From the NCBI RefSeq assembly GCF_003946165.1, contig NZ_RHOI01000003.1, forward strand, positions 1 to 64,000: 64,000 nt of DNA, read 5' to 3'. This DNA comes from Lacticaseibacillus baoqingensis. GTDB lineage: Bacteria; Bacillota; Bacilli; Lactobacillales; Lactobacillaceae. Of this stretch, positions 8,485 through 16,430 are shown piece by piece. The notes under the pieces were generated by a model that ran no database searches, had not been told where the DNA came from, and saw only the letters and a program-made list of their open reading frames with translations. Made by a program: the position numbers and the translations under genes. Every line of letters begins with the position of its first letter. The first letter of the stretch is position 1.

Positions 8485-9420
8485 ATGTCCAAAAAAATGC
8501 TACTGATCGCCGCCGCTGCCGTGTTTTTCTTGGCCGGCTGTGGCCAAGCCAAAACCAGCGCCAACGCCGCCAAAGCCACCCGCACGGTGCAAACCCCTAG
8601 CGGCAGCGTCAAGCTCCCGGCTCATCCCAAGCGGGTCGTTGCCACGGTTTACTCACCAGAATTGCTGTCGCTGGGTGTCAATGTGGTCGGCGCCACCAGC
8701 ATGGACCTGCAAAGTCCTTGGTTATCTCAAAGCGACACCAAAGGCATCAAAGATCTTGGCAACACCATGAATGCCGAAGCGATCTTGAAGCTCAAACCCG
8801 ACTTGATCGTGACGTGCAATGAACCTGACGTCAAAAAGCTGAAAGACATCGCTCCGGTTTTATATATCCCCTTTGGCAGCACCGGCAACGCCTATCAAAC
8901 GCTGACTAAATTCGGACACTGGCTAAACCGCCAAGCCCAAGCCAAAAAAGTCACCCGCGAGTTAAAGACCAAGGCGCAACAAGCCAGCAGCAAGCTCACC
9001 CAAAACGGGATCACCCCTAGTCAAACCACCGTCAGCTTACTCGATATGCAAAGCAATAAACTCTATGTCGACGGCTTCAGCTGGGGGCGCGGCGGCGAAA
9101 CATTAGTCACGCTGCTGGGCTTTAAGCTCAATGCCGCCAGTCAAAAGATCCAAGCCGGCACTGGCTATAAACAGATCTCCACCGAATCATTACCCACATA
9201 CGCCGGGGATTGGCTGTTTTTCTCCAATACCACCGCGACGGCTAATGGCAATGATCAAGCGATCGCCGACTTGAAGCACAACCCGGTTTGGCAAAGCTTG
9301 CCGGCGGTCAAAAAAGGCCATGTCGTTTCGCTGCCGTTCAACAAGATGTATTATTCAGACCCTTATGCCTTAAAAGGCCAGATCAAGTTGATCACCACGG
9401 CCATGCTCAAGCAAAACTGA
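8485..9420 (+). CDS. FecB/FhuD-type substrate-binding lipoprotein
   Basis: The 311-residue protein begins with a lipoprotein signal peptide (MSKKMLLIAAAAVFFLAGCG; lipobox LAGC, Cys at residue 19). It has the class III periplasmic-binding features: the HPKRVVA strand near residues 49-55, NAEAILKLKPDLIVT near 94-108, and a long connecting helix rich in Lys/Gln (about 145-170). Anchored outside the membrane, it would hand ferric chelate, heme or another chelate to the FecCD permeases. A weak hairpin terminator follows at 9427, closing the five-gene operon. Ligand identity cannot be read from the sequence. Confidence 0.88.
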   Translation: MSKKMLLIAAAAVFFLAGCGQAKTSANAAKATRTVQTPSGSVKLPAHPKRVVATVYSPELLSLGVNVVGATSMDLQSPWLSQSDTKGIKDLGNTMNAEAILKLKPDLIVTCNEPDVKKLKDIAPVLYIPFGSTGNAYQTLTKFGHWLNRQAQAKKVTRELKTKAQQASSKLTQNGITPSQTTVSLLDMQSNKLYVDGFSWGRGGETLVTLLGFKLNAASQKIQAGTGYKQISTESLPTYAGDWLFFSNTTATANGNDQAIADLKHNPVWQSLPAVKKGHVVSLPFNKMYYSDPYALKGQIKLITTAMLKQN

Positions 9421-9426
9421 CCCCCT

Positions 9427-9459
9427 CAAATAGGTGCGCCGCCTTGGTGCGCCTATTTG
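9427..9459 (+). terminator. Terminator of the iron-type uptake operon
   Basis: CAAATAGGTGCGCC pairs with GGTGCGCCTATTTG (two G-U pairs, short loop). The stem itself contributes T residues on its 3' side, but there is no long T-tract afterwards. Confidence 0.55.
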
Positions 9460-9495
9460 TCTGCTGTTGGCGCATTGGTCAGCTGCTAGGCACGT

Positions 9496-9524
9496 TTGCC
9501 GTCACATGTTACACTGGATATAAC
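9496..9524 (+). promoter_or_regulatory. Promoter of hflX
   Basis: TTGCCG (9496-9501) and TATAAC (9519-9524) are spaced by 17 bases, giving a 5' leader of about 110 bases before hflX. Confidence 0.6.
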
Positions 9525-9603
9525 GAATTACGAAGGGACTGAAGCCGCATGCGCGATTCACGCTTGAAGTTTGCCGGCTGGGCAAAATAGTTTCCCCACG
9601 TCA

Positions 9604-9626
9604 GGCACACCGCAGTGTGGTGTGCC
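9604..9626 (+). promoter_or_regulatory. Hairpin just upstream of the hflX ribosome site
   Basis: GGCACACC (9604-9611) pairs perfectly with GGTGTGCC (9619-9626), loop of 7. It ends five bases before the AAGGAG of hflX and has no T-tract, so it is more likely a translation or stability element than a terminator. A weak 13-codon ORF (9549-9590, MRDSRLKFAGWAK) precedes it. Confidence 0.4.
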
Positions 9627-9640
9627 ATTAAGGAGTATTA

Positions 9641-10915
9641 ATGCAAGAAGTACATCAACAACCTGAAAAAGTCCTAGTCACAGGCATTTCACGAGGCAAG
9701 GATGATTTTGATTACACCATGACCGAACTGGTCGAACTCGCCAAAGCCAACAACTATGACGTCGTAGGCGAGTTGCGCCAAAACCTCGACCGCTCCACGG
9801 CAGCATTTTATTTTGGCAGCGGTAAAGTCGCCGAGATCCGTGAATTAGCACTGGCGCATGACGCGACCACGGTTTTAGTTAACGATGAATTATCACCATC
9901 ACAATTGCGCAACTTAGAACGTGAAACCAAGTTGCATATCGTCGACCGCACCCAGTTGATCTTAGAGATCTTCGCCAACCGCGCGCATTCTAAAACCGCC
10001 AAGGCCCAAGTCGAGATCGCGCAATTGCAATATGCCTTGCCGCGCCTGCACCCGAGTGCCAACAAGCTGGATCAGCAAGGCGGCGGTGGCGGTTTTGCCA
10101 ACCGTGGGGCTGGTGAAACCAAGTTGGAAATGGATCGCCGGGTCTTAAACAAGCGCATCGCCCGCTTGCGCCGAGAACTCAAAGAAGCCGATGTGGGCGA
10201 AACCGTCCGGCGTGCCCAACGCGATGATAAAGCCATGCCGACCGTCGCCTTAGTTGGCTATACCAACGCCGGCAAATCAACGACCATGAATGGCTTGTTG
10301 GCGTTATTCGCCGATCATCCTGAAACCAAACAAGTTTTTGAAAAAGATATGCTGTTTGCCACATTGGATACCTCTGTGCGCCAGCTCACACTGCCTGACA
10401 ATCGCAAGTTTCTGTTATCTGATACCGTCGGCTTTGTCTCCAAGCTGCCGCATACTTTAGTCGACGCCTTCAAAGCGACACTAGCCGAAGCCGCCAGCGC
10501 GGATCTCTTGATCCAAGTGGTCGATTACTCTGACGAACATTACGCCGAGATGATGGCAGTCACCGAAAAAACCTTAACGGCGATCGGCGTCCATGACATC
10601 CCGATGATCGTCGCCTACAACAAGGCTGATTTGCGCGTTGACACCCATTATCCTGAAGTTAATGGCGATGACTTGATCTACTCGGCACGCGACCACGCGT
10701 CTTTAGAGCAGCTCACCGACTTGATCAAGACGCACTTGTTTGCCAAAGATCAAACCAACACTTATTTGATCCCCTTTGCCAAAGGCGCCATCGTCGACTT
10801 CATCAACCGTGAAACCAGCGTCAGCGCCACGGATTATACCGCTGACGGCACGCAGATCACCACCACGGTCAACCCGATCCAAGCAGGGCAACTGCGCGAG
10901 TATCTCATTGAATGA
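9641..10915 (+). CDS. hflX: Ribosome-associated GTPase HflX
   Basis: The 424-residue protein has the HflX architecture: an N-terminal alpha/beta domain (about 1-110), a helical linker with the glycine-rich GGGGGFANRGAGETKLE segment (147-163) and a G domain with G1 GYTNAGKST (206-214), G3 DTVGF (261-265) and G4 NKAD (327-330). HflX binds the 50S subunit and splits stalled 70S ribosomes, often after heat stress or antibiotic arrest. It is monocistronic here, closed by the symmetric terminator at 10919. The start ATG at 9641 follows AAGGAG. The leader contains a hairpin that could modulate its translation. Confidence 0.95.
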   Translation: MQEVHQQPEKVLVTGISRGKDDFDYTMTELVELAKANNYDVVGELRQNLDRSTAAFYFGSGKVAEIRELALAHDATTVLVNDELSPSQLRNLERETKLHIVDRTQLILEIFANRAHSKTAKAQVEIAQLQYALPRLHPSANKLDQQGGGGGFANRGAGETKLEMDRRVLNKRIARLRRELKEADVGETVRRAQRDDKAMPTVALVGYTNAGKSTTMNGLLALFADHPETKQVFEKDMLFATLDTSVRQLTLPDNRKFLLSDTVGFVSKLPHTLVDAFKATLAEAASADLLIQVVDYSDEHYAEMMAVTEKTLTAIGVHDIPMIVAYNKADLRVDTHYPEVNGDDLIYSARDHASLEQLTDLIKTHLFAKDQTNTYLIPFAKGAIVDFINRETSVSATDYTADGTQITTTVNPIQAGQLREYLIE

Positions 10916-10918
10916 CGC

Positions 10919-10949
10919 AAAAAAGCTGAGCGCTGCTCAGCTTTTTTTG
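10919..10949. terminator. Bidirectional terminator between hflX and the DUF1835-like gene
   Basis: AAAAAAGCTGAGC pairs with GCTCAGCTTTTTTT; A-tract and T-tract on the two sides allow function for both convergent genes. Confidence 0.85.
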
Positions 10950-10969
10950 CGCTCATTTGACCTACTGGA

Positions 10970-11713
10970 TCATCCCAAAACCGCCCGGATCCGGTAATAC
11001 CACCACCAGTCAGGAACATCGATCGGGTAGCGGTTGACCAATTCGGCAATCAACTGCCGCCCGCGTTGAAACGTTTCCGGCCGCAAGTGACCATTCAGCG
11101 CCCAATCATAACAAGTTTCTGGGGCGGTGATCAATTGCCCATTGACCTGCATCCGCACGGCTAAAGGATCCGCCACCAACGTGTGCCATTGTTCGCCATA
11201 TCCTTGCCGGGCAGCCAGCGACAAGGCGGTAGCGTTTTTGGCGCTTTCAGTCAGCCGCTGCGGCGCCACATCACCGAGATTTTGGTTTTGGATCAACGCC
11301 GGAAGCGGTTGGGTCACGACCATCCGCATCGGCAGCTGCACTTGGCTGACAGCTTCAGGATAGGCCTGCAGCCGCTGGCATAGCCAAGCAAACCCCACCA
11401 GATCATTGGCCGTCGCCATTTTCCACACGCGCAAGCTGGCATGCGCCGCCATGGCATCGGCTAGTTGCAATAACCCTTGGGCATCGGTGACTTGCAAGTC
11501 GCGGGCCGTGGGCAAAAAGCGCTGCTGGTCGTCTTGATGCGCACCTAGCGCTAAACACTCGGCTTTTAAGCGATAAAAACCTGCGCCTTTGGCATCGAGG
11601 CGATCCAAGTCCCCAAATTGCAGATCCGTTGGCAATAAGATCACGGTATGCGCAAACGTCGCGCGCAAATTAGCCGCAAACCGCGCATTGAATGTCAACT
11701 CTACCAGTGTCAT
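10970..11713 (-). CDS. DUF1835/DUF3658-like protein of unknown function
   Basis: The 247-residue, soluble, tryptophan-containing protein opens with VELTFNARFAANLRATF and then ILLPTDLQFGDLDRL (about residues 25-39), and has VWKMATANDLVGFAWLCQRL near 112-131. These match my memory of DUF1835 proteins (a small GDS-like N-terminal half, with a helical C-terminal DUF3658). The biochemical role of the family is not established. It is a single gene, convergent with hflX, with a GGAGGTG site before the ATG at 11713. The family call is from motif spacing only. Confidence 0.6.
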   Translation of the reverse strand: MTLVELTFNARFAANLRATFAHTVILLPTDLQFGDLDRLDAKGAGFYRLKAECLALGAHQDDQQRFLPTARDLQVTDAQGLLQLADAMAAHASLRVWKMATANDLVGFAWLCQRLQAYPEAVSQVQLPMRMVVTQPLPALIQNQNLGDVAPQRLTESAKNATALSLAARQGYGEQWHTLVADPLAVRMQVNGQLITAPETCYDWALNGHLRPETFQRGRQLIAELVNRYPIDVPDWWWYYRIRAVLG

Positions 11714-11776
11714 GACGACACCTCCTTTGCTTCAGCATAGCAAATCCTACAACGATCACCTAACAAAACGGCTGCC

Positions 11777-11826
11777 AAAAAAAATACCGCCGGTTGACGA
11801 TGTTTGACATCGCCAACCAGCGGTAT
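11777..11826 (-). terminator. Terminator of the polar amino-acid ABC operon
   Basis: On the minus strand ACCGCTGGTTGGCGATG pairs with CATCGTCAACCGGCGGT (a few G-U pairs) and is followed by eight T residues. Confidence 0.9.
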
Positions 11827-11841
11827 TGGTGGTTGATCTGC

Positions 11842-12507
11842 TTAGCGGATCCCTGAAGACAACCGGCGATTCAATGCGCGAGACGCAACGGATAACGCGT
11901 AGTTGACGATAAAGTACAACACGGCTAACGCCACAAACATCGGGATCATATAATTGATGTTTTGCCCGTAAATGATCTGCGCATGGTACGTCAGCTCTGG
12001 CAGCAAGATGATCGTGGCCAAAGACGTGTCTTTGACTAGGGAGATAAACTGCGAAACGATCGGGGGGATCATGGCCTTGAACGCTTGTGGCAAGATGATG
12101 TGCACCATTGCTTGCGTGTAAGTCAGCCCGTTAGAGCGGGCTGCTTCCATTTGGCCAGTCGGCACAGCATTGATCCCGGAACGGACGATCTCGGCAAGCA
12201 TGGCGGATTCAAACACCGTCATCGCCACGATCGATGCTGGGATCACCGGCAAACGCACCCCAATGTTTGGCAGGGCAAAGTAAGTGAAAAATAAGATCAA
12301 CAGCAGCGGCAAGTTACGGATCAAGTCGATAATAAACCCAACGATCGCACTAAAGTAGCGCACTTTGATATACCGCGCTACCCCCAGCAATGTCCCGATG
12401 ATGAAGCTGAAGAAGATCGACGTCACACTGACTTCCAGCGTCACCCAGAGGCCTTGCAGCAAGTAATTCACATTTACCTGTGAATAGGCATCAATAAAGT
12501 TTTGCAT
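11842..12507 (-). CDS. Polar amino-acid ABC transporter permease (GlnP-like), last gene of operon
   Basis: The 221-residue membrane protein has about five helices and the HAAT-family permease motif SGINAVPTGQMEAARSNGLTYTQAM (split, about residues 132-156) followed by ILPQAFKAMIPP, which is the ATPase-coupling loop. It is paired with the similar permease immediately upstream (15 bases apart) to form a heterodimer. Ribosome site AGGAGG precedes the ATG. The system imports glutamine, glutamate, aspartate or a related polar amino acid; the ligand is set by the lipoprotein at 13168. Confidence 0.9.
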   Translation of the reverse strand: MQNFIDAYSQVNVNYLLQGLWVTLEVSVTSIFFSFIIGTLLGVARYIKVRYFSAIVGFIIDLIRNLPLLLILFFTYFALPNIGVRLPVIPASIVAMTVFESAMLAEIVRSGINAVPTGQMEAARSNGLTYTQAMVHIILPQAFKAMIPPIVSQFISLVKDTSLATIILLPELTYHAQIIYGQNINYMIPMFVALAVLYFIVNYALSVASRALNRRLSSGIR

Positions 12508-12522
12508 CGCAGGTCCTCCTTC

Positions 12523-13167
12523 CTAGGCGACATTCCATTTCTTCTCCAAATGCCGCATGTAATACGACAATGGCATCGTTAAGATCAAATACAACAACCC
12601 AACTGCCAGATAAGTATCAAAGGTGTTGAAAGTCGTATTGGCAATGATCTTGCCTTGATACATCAAGTCAAACCCAGCCACAAACGCTAAGATCGACGAG
12701 TTTTTCACTAAGTTGATGAACTGGTTGCCCAACGGCGGGATCACGATCTTGATCGCCTGTGGGAACACGATGTTCACCATCGCTTGCGTGTAGGTCATCC
12801 CCACACTGCGCGCCCCTTCCATCTGCCCAACAGCGACCGATTCGATCCCTGCCCGGACAGTTTCAGCGATGAACGCACTGGTATAGATCGTCAAGCCGAT
12901 CGTCCCTGCCGTGAAACCATCGATTTGGACCACATAAGTCGGCACGATCACATAAAATGCCATGGTAATGACCAGCAAAGGAATATTCCGGACGACTTCC
13001 ACATAGATGCGGCCAATGATCGCGACCCAACGATAAGTCGAGATCTCCATCAAAGCAAACAGCGTCCCGATCACCAAACTGCCAACTAAAGCGATCAAGC
13101 TGGCCATCAAGGTGTAGCCGAGGCCAGACAATAATGTCGACCAGTTATTCGCGAGTATCGTGAACAT
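12523..13167 (-). CDS. Polar amino-acid ABC transporter permease (GlnM-like)
   Basis: The 214-residue membrane protein carries the same family motif, RAGIESVAVGQMEGARSVGMTYTQAM (split, about 126-151), and VFPQAIKIVIPP. Its ATG directly abuts the stop codon of the binding-protein gene (TAGATG), with GGAGG inside the end of that gene, so translation is coupled. It forms the membrane channel together with the downstream permease. Confidence 0.9.
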   Translation of the reverse strand: MFTILANNWSTLLSGLGYTLMASLIALVGSLVIGTLFALMEISTYRWVAIIGRIYVEVVRNIPLLVITMAFYVIVPTYVVQIDGFTAGTIGLTIYTSAFIAETVRAGIESVAVGQMEGARSVGMTYTQAMVNIVFPQAIKIVIPPLGNQFINLVKNSSILAFVAGFDLMYQGKIIANTTFNTFDTYLAVGLLYLILTMPLSYYMRHLEKKWNVA

Positions 13168-13989
13168 CTACTCCACCTCCTTGATATCAAAGCCTGGCAC
13201 GTTGCCGAACCACTTGTTGATCAGCTTTTCATAAGTGCCATTTTTGCGCAGTGTATTGATCGCTTGATCCATGCGCTGCGTCATCGCGGTTTGGCCTTTG
13301 TTGATCGCAATCCCATAAGGTTCTTTGGTGAAAGTCCCGCCAACCACGACATAGCGGTGATCTTGTTCAGACATCCCGTACAAGATCCCATTATCCGTCG
13401 TCACCGCAAGCCCTTGACCAGACTTTAAGGCAGTAAAGGCTTGGGCATAATCAGATAATTGCAGCACAGTGGCTTGCGGGGCGGCTTTTTGGATGTTATC
13501 CACAGACGTTGACCCTTGCACCCCGATCACCTTATCGCCTTTTTTCAAGTCCTTGACGGAATGAATGCGGCTGCCTTTTTTGACCAGTAAAGATTGGCCG
13601 GCATTGAAATAAGGCTGCGTAAAGTTCAAGACTTTTTCCCGATCAGGCGTAATGGTCATCGTCGCAATGATCGCATCAATGTTCCCGCCTTTAAGCATCG
13701 GCACCCGCGTATCTGAGGTCACTTGAACCAGCTGGGCTTTGCCTTTTGGCCCAAGGATCTCTTTGGTCAAGGCTTTGGCCATGTCGATGTCAAACCCTTC
13801 GATCCGCCCAGATTTGGTATTCATCAAACCAAACAACCGAGTATCGGCTTTCACGCCCCAAACGATGGTGTTGGTTTGCTTGGCATGCTGGAGCACATCT
13901 TGGTCAGCCAAAGACTTGCCGCAGCCGGAAACTAACAGCAACATGCCGCACAATGCAGCAACCATTAAGGGTACTAAGCGTTTTTTCAT
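13168..13989 (-). CDS. Polar amino-acid-binding lipoprotein (GlnH/PEB1-like)
   Basis: The 273-residue protein has a lipoprotein signal (lipobox VSGC, Cys at residue 23) and a class II (SBP_bac_3) fold signature: GRIEGFDIDMAKALTKEILG (split, about 62-81), DAIIATMTITPDREKVLNFTQPYF (about 105-128) and KKGDKVIGVQGSTS. The TITPDRE and YFNAGQS segments carry residues that bind the alpha-amino and carboxyl groups in this family. It stands outside the membrane and feeds the two permeases downstream. The profile fits glutamate/aspartate or glutamine binding best. Confidence 0.9.
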   Translation of the reverse strand: MKKRLVPLMVAALCGMLLLVSGCGKSLADQDVLQHAKQTNTIVWGVKADTRLFGLMNTKSGRIEGFDIDMAKALTKEILGPKGKAQLVQVTSDTRVPMLKGGNIDAIIATMTITPDREKVLNFTQPYFNAGQSLLVKKGSRIHSVKDLKKGDKVIGVQGSTSVDNIQKAAPQATVLQLSDYAQAFTALKSGQGLAVTTDNGILYGMSEQDHRYVVVGGTFTKEPYGIAINKGQTAMTQRMDQAINTLRKNGTYEKLINKWFGNVPGFDIKEVE

Positions 13990-14002
13990 CTAAAGCCCTC
14001 CC

Positions 14003-14740
14003 TTAATGGTTAATGATCTTGCTGAGGAACTCCTGCGCACGCGGTTCTTTAGGATGATCGAAAAAGGCCCCGACATCAGTCGCGTCTTCGAGGATCTCCC
14101 CATCAGACATGAAAACGATCCGATCGCCGACGTGGCGCGCAAAGCCCATTTCATGTGTGACCACGACCATCGTCATCCCTTGCTTGGCGATGTCTTTCAT
14201 GACATCCAATACATCGCCAATGGTTTCTGGGTCCAGTGCCGATGTGGGTTCATCAAACAGCAATGCTTTAGGCTTCATCGCCAAACTGCGGGCGATGGCG
14301 ATCCGCTGTTTTTGCCCCCCGGATAATGCTGACGGATAGCTGTCGGCTTTTTCACGCAAGCCGACTTGATCCAACAACTTCAGCGCCTCTTCGCGCGCTT
14401 GTTCCTTGTTGCTTTTAAGCACCAGCGTCGGCCCTAACGTGATGTTTTCCATCACGGTCTTGTTGGCGTACAAGTTAAAATGCTGGAACACCATGCCGAC
14501 GTTCTTCCGGATCCGATTCATATCCGTCTTCTTGTCGGCTAGATCAAAGTCGTTAACGATCAACTGCCCTGACTGAACGCGTTCGAGGCCATTGATCGTC
14601 CGTAACAGCGTACTCTTCCCTGAACCCGATGGGCCGATAATGGTAACGACCTCCCCGCGATCGATGGTCAGATTGATATCTTTCAGCGCGTGAAACTTGC
14701 CGTAGTATTTCTCGACATCGTGAAATTCGATCATCGACAT
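14003..14740 (-). CDS. glnQ: Polar amino-acid ABC transporter ATPase (GlnQ)
   Basis: The 245-residue ATPase is the first gene of the four-gene import operon (ATPase, lipoprotein, two permeases). Walker A (GPSGSGKS) is at residues 36-43, the signature LSGGQ at 139-143 and Walker B (ALLFDEPT) at 159-166. The text VGMVFQHFNLYANKTVMENITLGP is diagnostic of the polar amino-acid (HisP/GlnQ) class. Ribosome site GAGGGG lies before the ATG. The 5' region holds an ArgR-like palindrome and a CACTCAC/GTGAGTG stem. Confidence 0.92.
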   Translation of the reverse strand: MSMIEFHDVEKYYGKFHALKDINLTIDRGEVVTIIGPSGSGKSTLLRTINGLERVQSGQLIVNDFDLADKKTDMNRIRKNVGMVFQHFNLYANKTVMENITLGPTLVLKSNKEQAREEALKLLDQVGLREKADSYPSALSGGQKQRIAIARSLAMKPKALLFDEPTSALDPETIGDVLDVMKDIAKQGMTMVVVTHEMGFARHVGDRIVFMSDGEILEDATDVGAFFDHPKEPRAQEFLSKIINH

Positions 14741-14813
14741 CGTGATCCCCTCCTCTTAATCGTGATTCACTCACGATACCGAGCAGCAACGTTCGGTCAT
14801 TGCAGTGAGTGAT

Positions 14814-14831
14814 TATGAATAATTTATCATT
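14814..14831. promoter_or_regulatory. ArgR-like operator candidate before glnQ
   Basis: TATGAATAATTTATCATT resembles the ARG box (TGAAT, four A/T, ATTCA) with two deviations in the right half. It sits about 75 bases upstream of glnQ within a larger inverted repeat (GAGTGA ... TCACTC). Recognition by ArgR is inferred only. Confidence 0.3.
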
Positions 14832-14863
14832 TTTCACTCATGAAAGCTAGTCTTTACACCTAA

Positions 14864-15685
14864 TTATTTGTTAGTGTCATGTGCGCGGTAGGCTAATTGA
14901 ACCGTCACACTATAGGGTTCATGCCGTGTGATCAAGGTTCTGCGGCCCATTTGCTTGCTTTCGCCGCCGGTCAAATAAACATGAGCCGCGGCTAATTGAT
15001 ATTCATTTTGGGCGGCTTTTGCGGGTAATAATCCAACTCGCTGAACGGTCGCCACCGGTACGGCAGAAAGCGAATTGACCCCTGCATACACCGTCAATTG
15101 TCCGGATTCGTCCCGCAATTCAAAAAACGGCAACTCCACTAATGTGCCTAAAGCGGCGACTGGCTGATGGGTTTTTTGCGCCACGCGCGCGATCGCTCGC
15201 TCATCCAACCCAGAATAGTTGGCAGCCAAATTGCCTTGTTGCACCAACCGCTCGACTAACGCTTCAAGATTAGTTTGTTGCGTCGGTGACACCAACACCG
15301 CCGTCGGCAATAATTTATCATCTTGAAACAACCCGCTGGCTGGTCCGCTCATCGTGGTTTGGGCCAATTGATTTTCCGCCGCCTTGATCTGCGCTTGGTT
15401 GCCGCCTAAGGCTTTTTCGATTTTAGGCGAAATATCAAACTTCAACTGCTTATCGGTGTAATAGTAGAAAAAGTTCAACACGATGAAATACTCTAACACC
15501 AAAAAGCCCGCTAAAAACAAGGCCCCTTGGATGCGGTAACCGGGAAAACGCAGGCCTTGGATCGCCGCGTATAACAAGTAAAAATTGGCCACAAACGCCA
15601 CGATGGTAAACGCCTTGCCTTTAGCTTTATCTTGAATATTGAAATACCCCAACAGGCGGTTGAGGATATCTAAAAATGTCAGCAT
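14864..15685 (-). CDS. Two-helix membrane protein of unknown function
   Basis: The 273-residue protein has two hydrophobic helices near the N-terminus (about residues 27-45 and 50-73, the second ending in a run of Phe/Tyr) and a soluble C-terminal domain of about 190 residues rich in Gln and Ala. I recall similar proteins in lactobacilli as a family-restricted domain of unknown function (possibly DUF6681), but I cannot verify it. It lies 12 bases downstream of the Ser/Thr-rich gene at 15698, so the two are probably co-transcribed and may act together at the membrane. No catalytic motif is visible. Confidence 0.65.
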   Translation of the reverse strand: MLTFLDILNRLLGYFNIQDKAKGKAFTIVAFVANFYLLYAAIQGLRFPGYRIQGALFLAGFLVLEYFIVLNFFYYYTDKQLKFDISPKIEKALGGNQAQIKAAENQLAQTTMSGPASGLFQDDKLLPTAVLVSPTQQTNLEALVERLVQQGNLAANYSGLDERAIARVAQKTHQPVAALGTLVELPFFELRDESGQLTVYAGVNSLSAVPVATVQRVGLLPAKAAQNEYQLAAAHVYLTGGESKQMGRRTLITRHEPYSVTVQLAYRAHDTNK

Positions 15686-15697
15686 ATCAGCTGCCTC

Positions 15698-16189
15698 CTA
15701 TTGGTTAGTGGTCGTCTGGGTACTGCTGGCAGAACTAGCCGTGGTATCGCCACTGTTGTCGCTGCCATCACCGGTGGTATTGCCAGACCCATTTGCCCCG
15801 GTGCTGCTGCTGTCTTCAGCTGATTGGCTGCTGGCATTGGTCGTATCACCGGTGTTTTTGCCGCTTTCTGCGGTACCATTGCCTTGTTGGGTCGTGGTTT
15901 GGCCTTGAGATTCTTGAGTCGACGATGACGGTTGCGCAGAAGAAGCTTGCGCACTGCTGCTTTTAGAAACTTCCGGTTTGCTCTTGGGAGCGGTCGATTT
16001 GCTGACTGCACTGGAAGACGTACTTGCCGTGGCGGCTTTTTCCTTAGAGATCAAAGCACTTTGTGAGGCCGCAGATTTAGGTTTGCTGCTGGGGTTAACG
16101 GTGGTATTGATCACATTGAACCCACTGATCAAAATAATCAGCGAAACGATCGCCGCTGGTGATAATAATGGCGCTGTCCGGTATGCCAT
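15698..16189 (-). CDS. Membrane-anchored Ser/Thr-rich low-complexity protein
   Basis: The 163-residue protein starts MAYRTAPLLSPAAIVSLIIL, a single N-terminal membrane anchor (about residues 8-28), and continues as a disordered tail of about 130 residues made mainly of Ser, Thr, Ala, Gln, Gly and Asn. I place the start at ATG 16189 behind GAGAGG, not at the longer frame's upstream codon. Tails like this span the cell wall or become glycosylated linkers. No domain is recognised. It precedes the two-helix protein at 14864 in the same direction. Confidence 0.6.
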   Translation of the reverse strand: MAYRTAPLLSPAAIVSLIILISGFNVINTTVNPSSKPKSAASQSALISKEKAATASTSSSAVSKSTAPKSKPEVSKSSSAQASSAQPSSSTQESQGQTTTQQGNGTAESGKNTGDTTNASSQSAEDSSSTGANGSGNTTGDGSDNSGDTTASSASSTQTTTNQ

Positions 16190-16292
16190 GAGCAGATTCC
16201 TCTCTTTCAAATCACATACTGTCATTGTACCGCACTCCATCGATCCGCTCAGTTAAGGAAATGCAAAGTTAATGGGCAAAATAAAAAGCCGT

Positions 16293-16430
16293 GGGCGAGA
16301 CATCAGTCACATCGTCGCGTTCCATCAAGCAACGCCAAGTCACACAAGCGGCTCTGCACCGCGATTCAAAGTCCGAATCGTGGTGCAGAGCCGCTTGTGT
16401 TATTGGCTAAAACCGCTTGATGTCTCAGCC
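16293..16430. repeat. Structured intergenic repeat, copy 1
   Basis: A 26-bp inverted repeat (16342-16367 with 16375-16400, one G-U, loop AAAGTCC) is nested inside a second inverted repeat (GAGACATCA at 16297-16305 with TGATGTCTC at 16418-16426). The centre CCGCGATTC-loop-GAATCGTGG and the flanking CAAGCAACGCC (about 16325-16335) recur at 55088-55200 in the opposite orientation, while the intervening stem sequence differs but still pairs. It follows the stop of the Fur-family gene, so it may also end that transcript. Confidence 0.75.
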
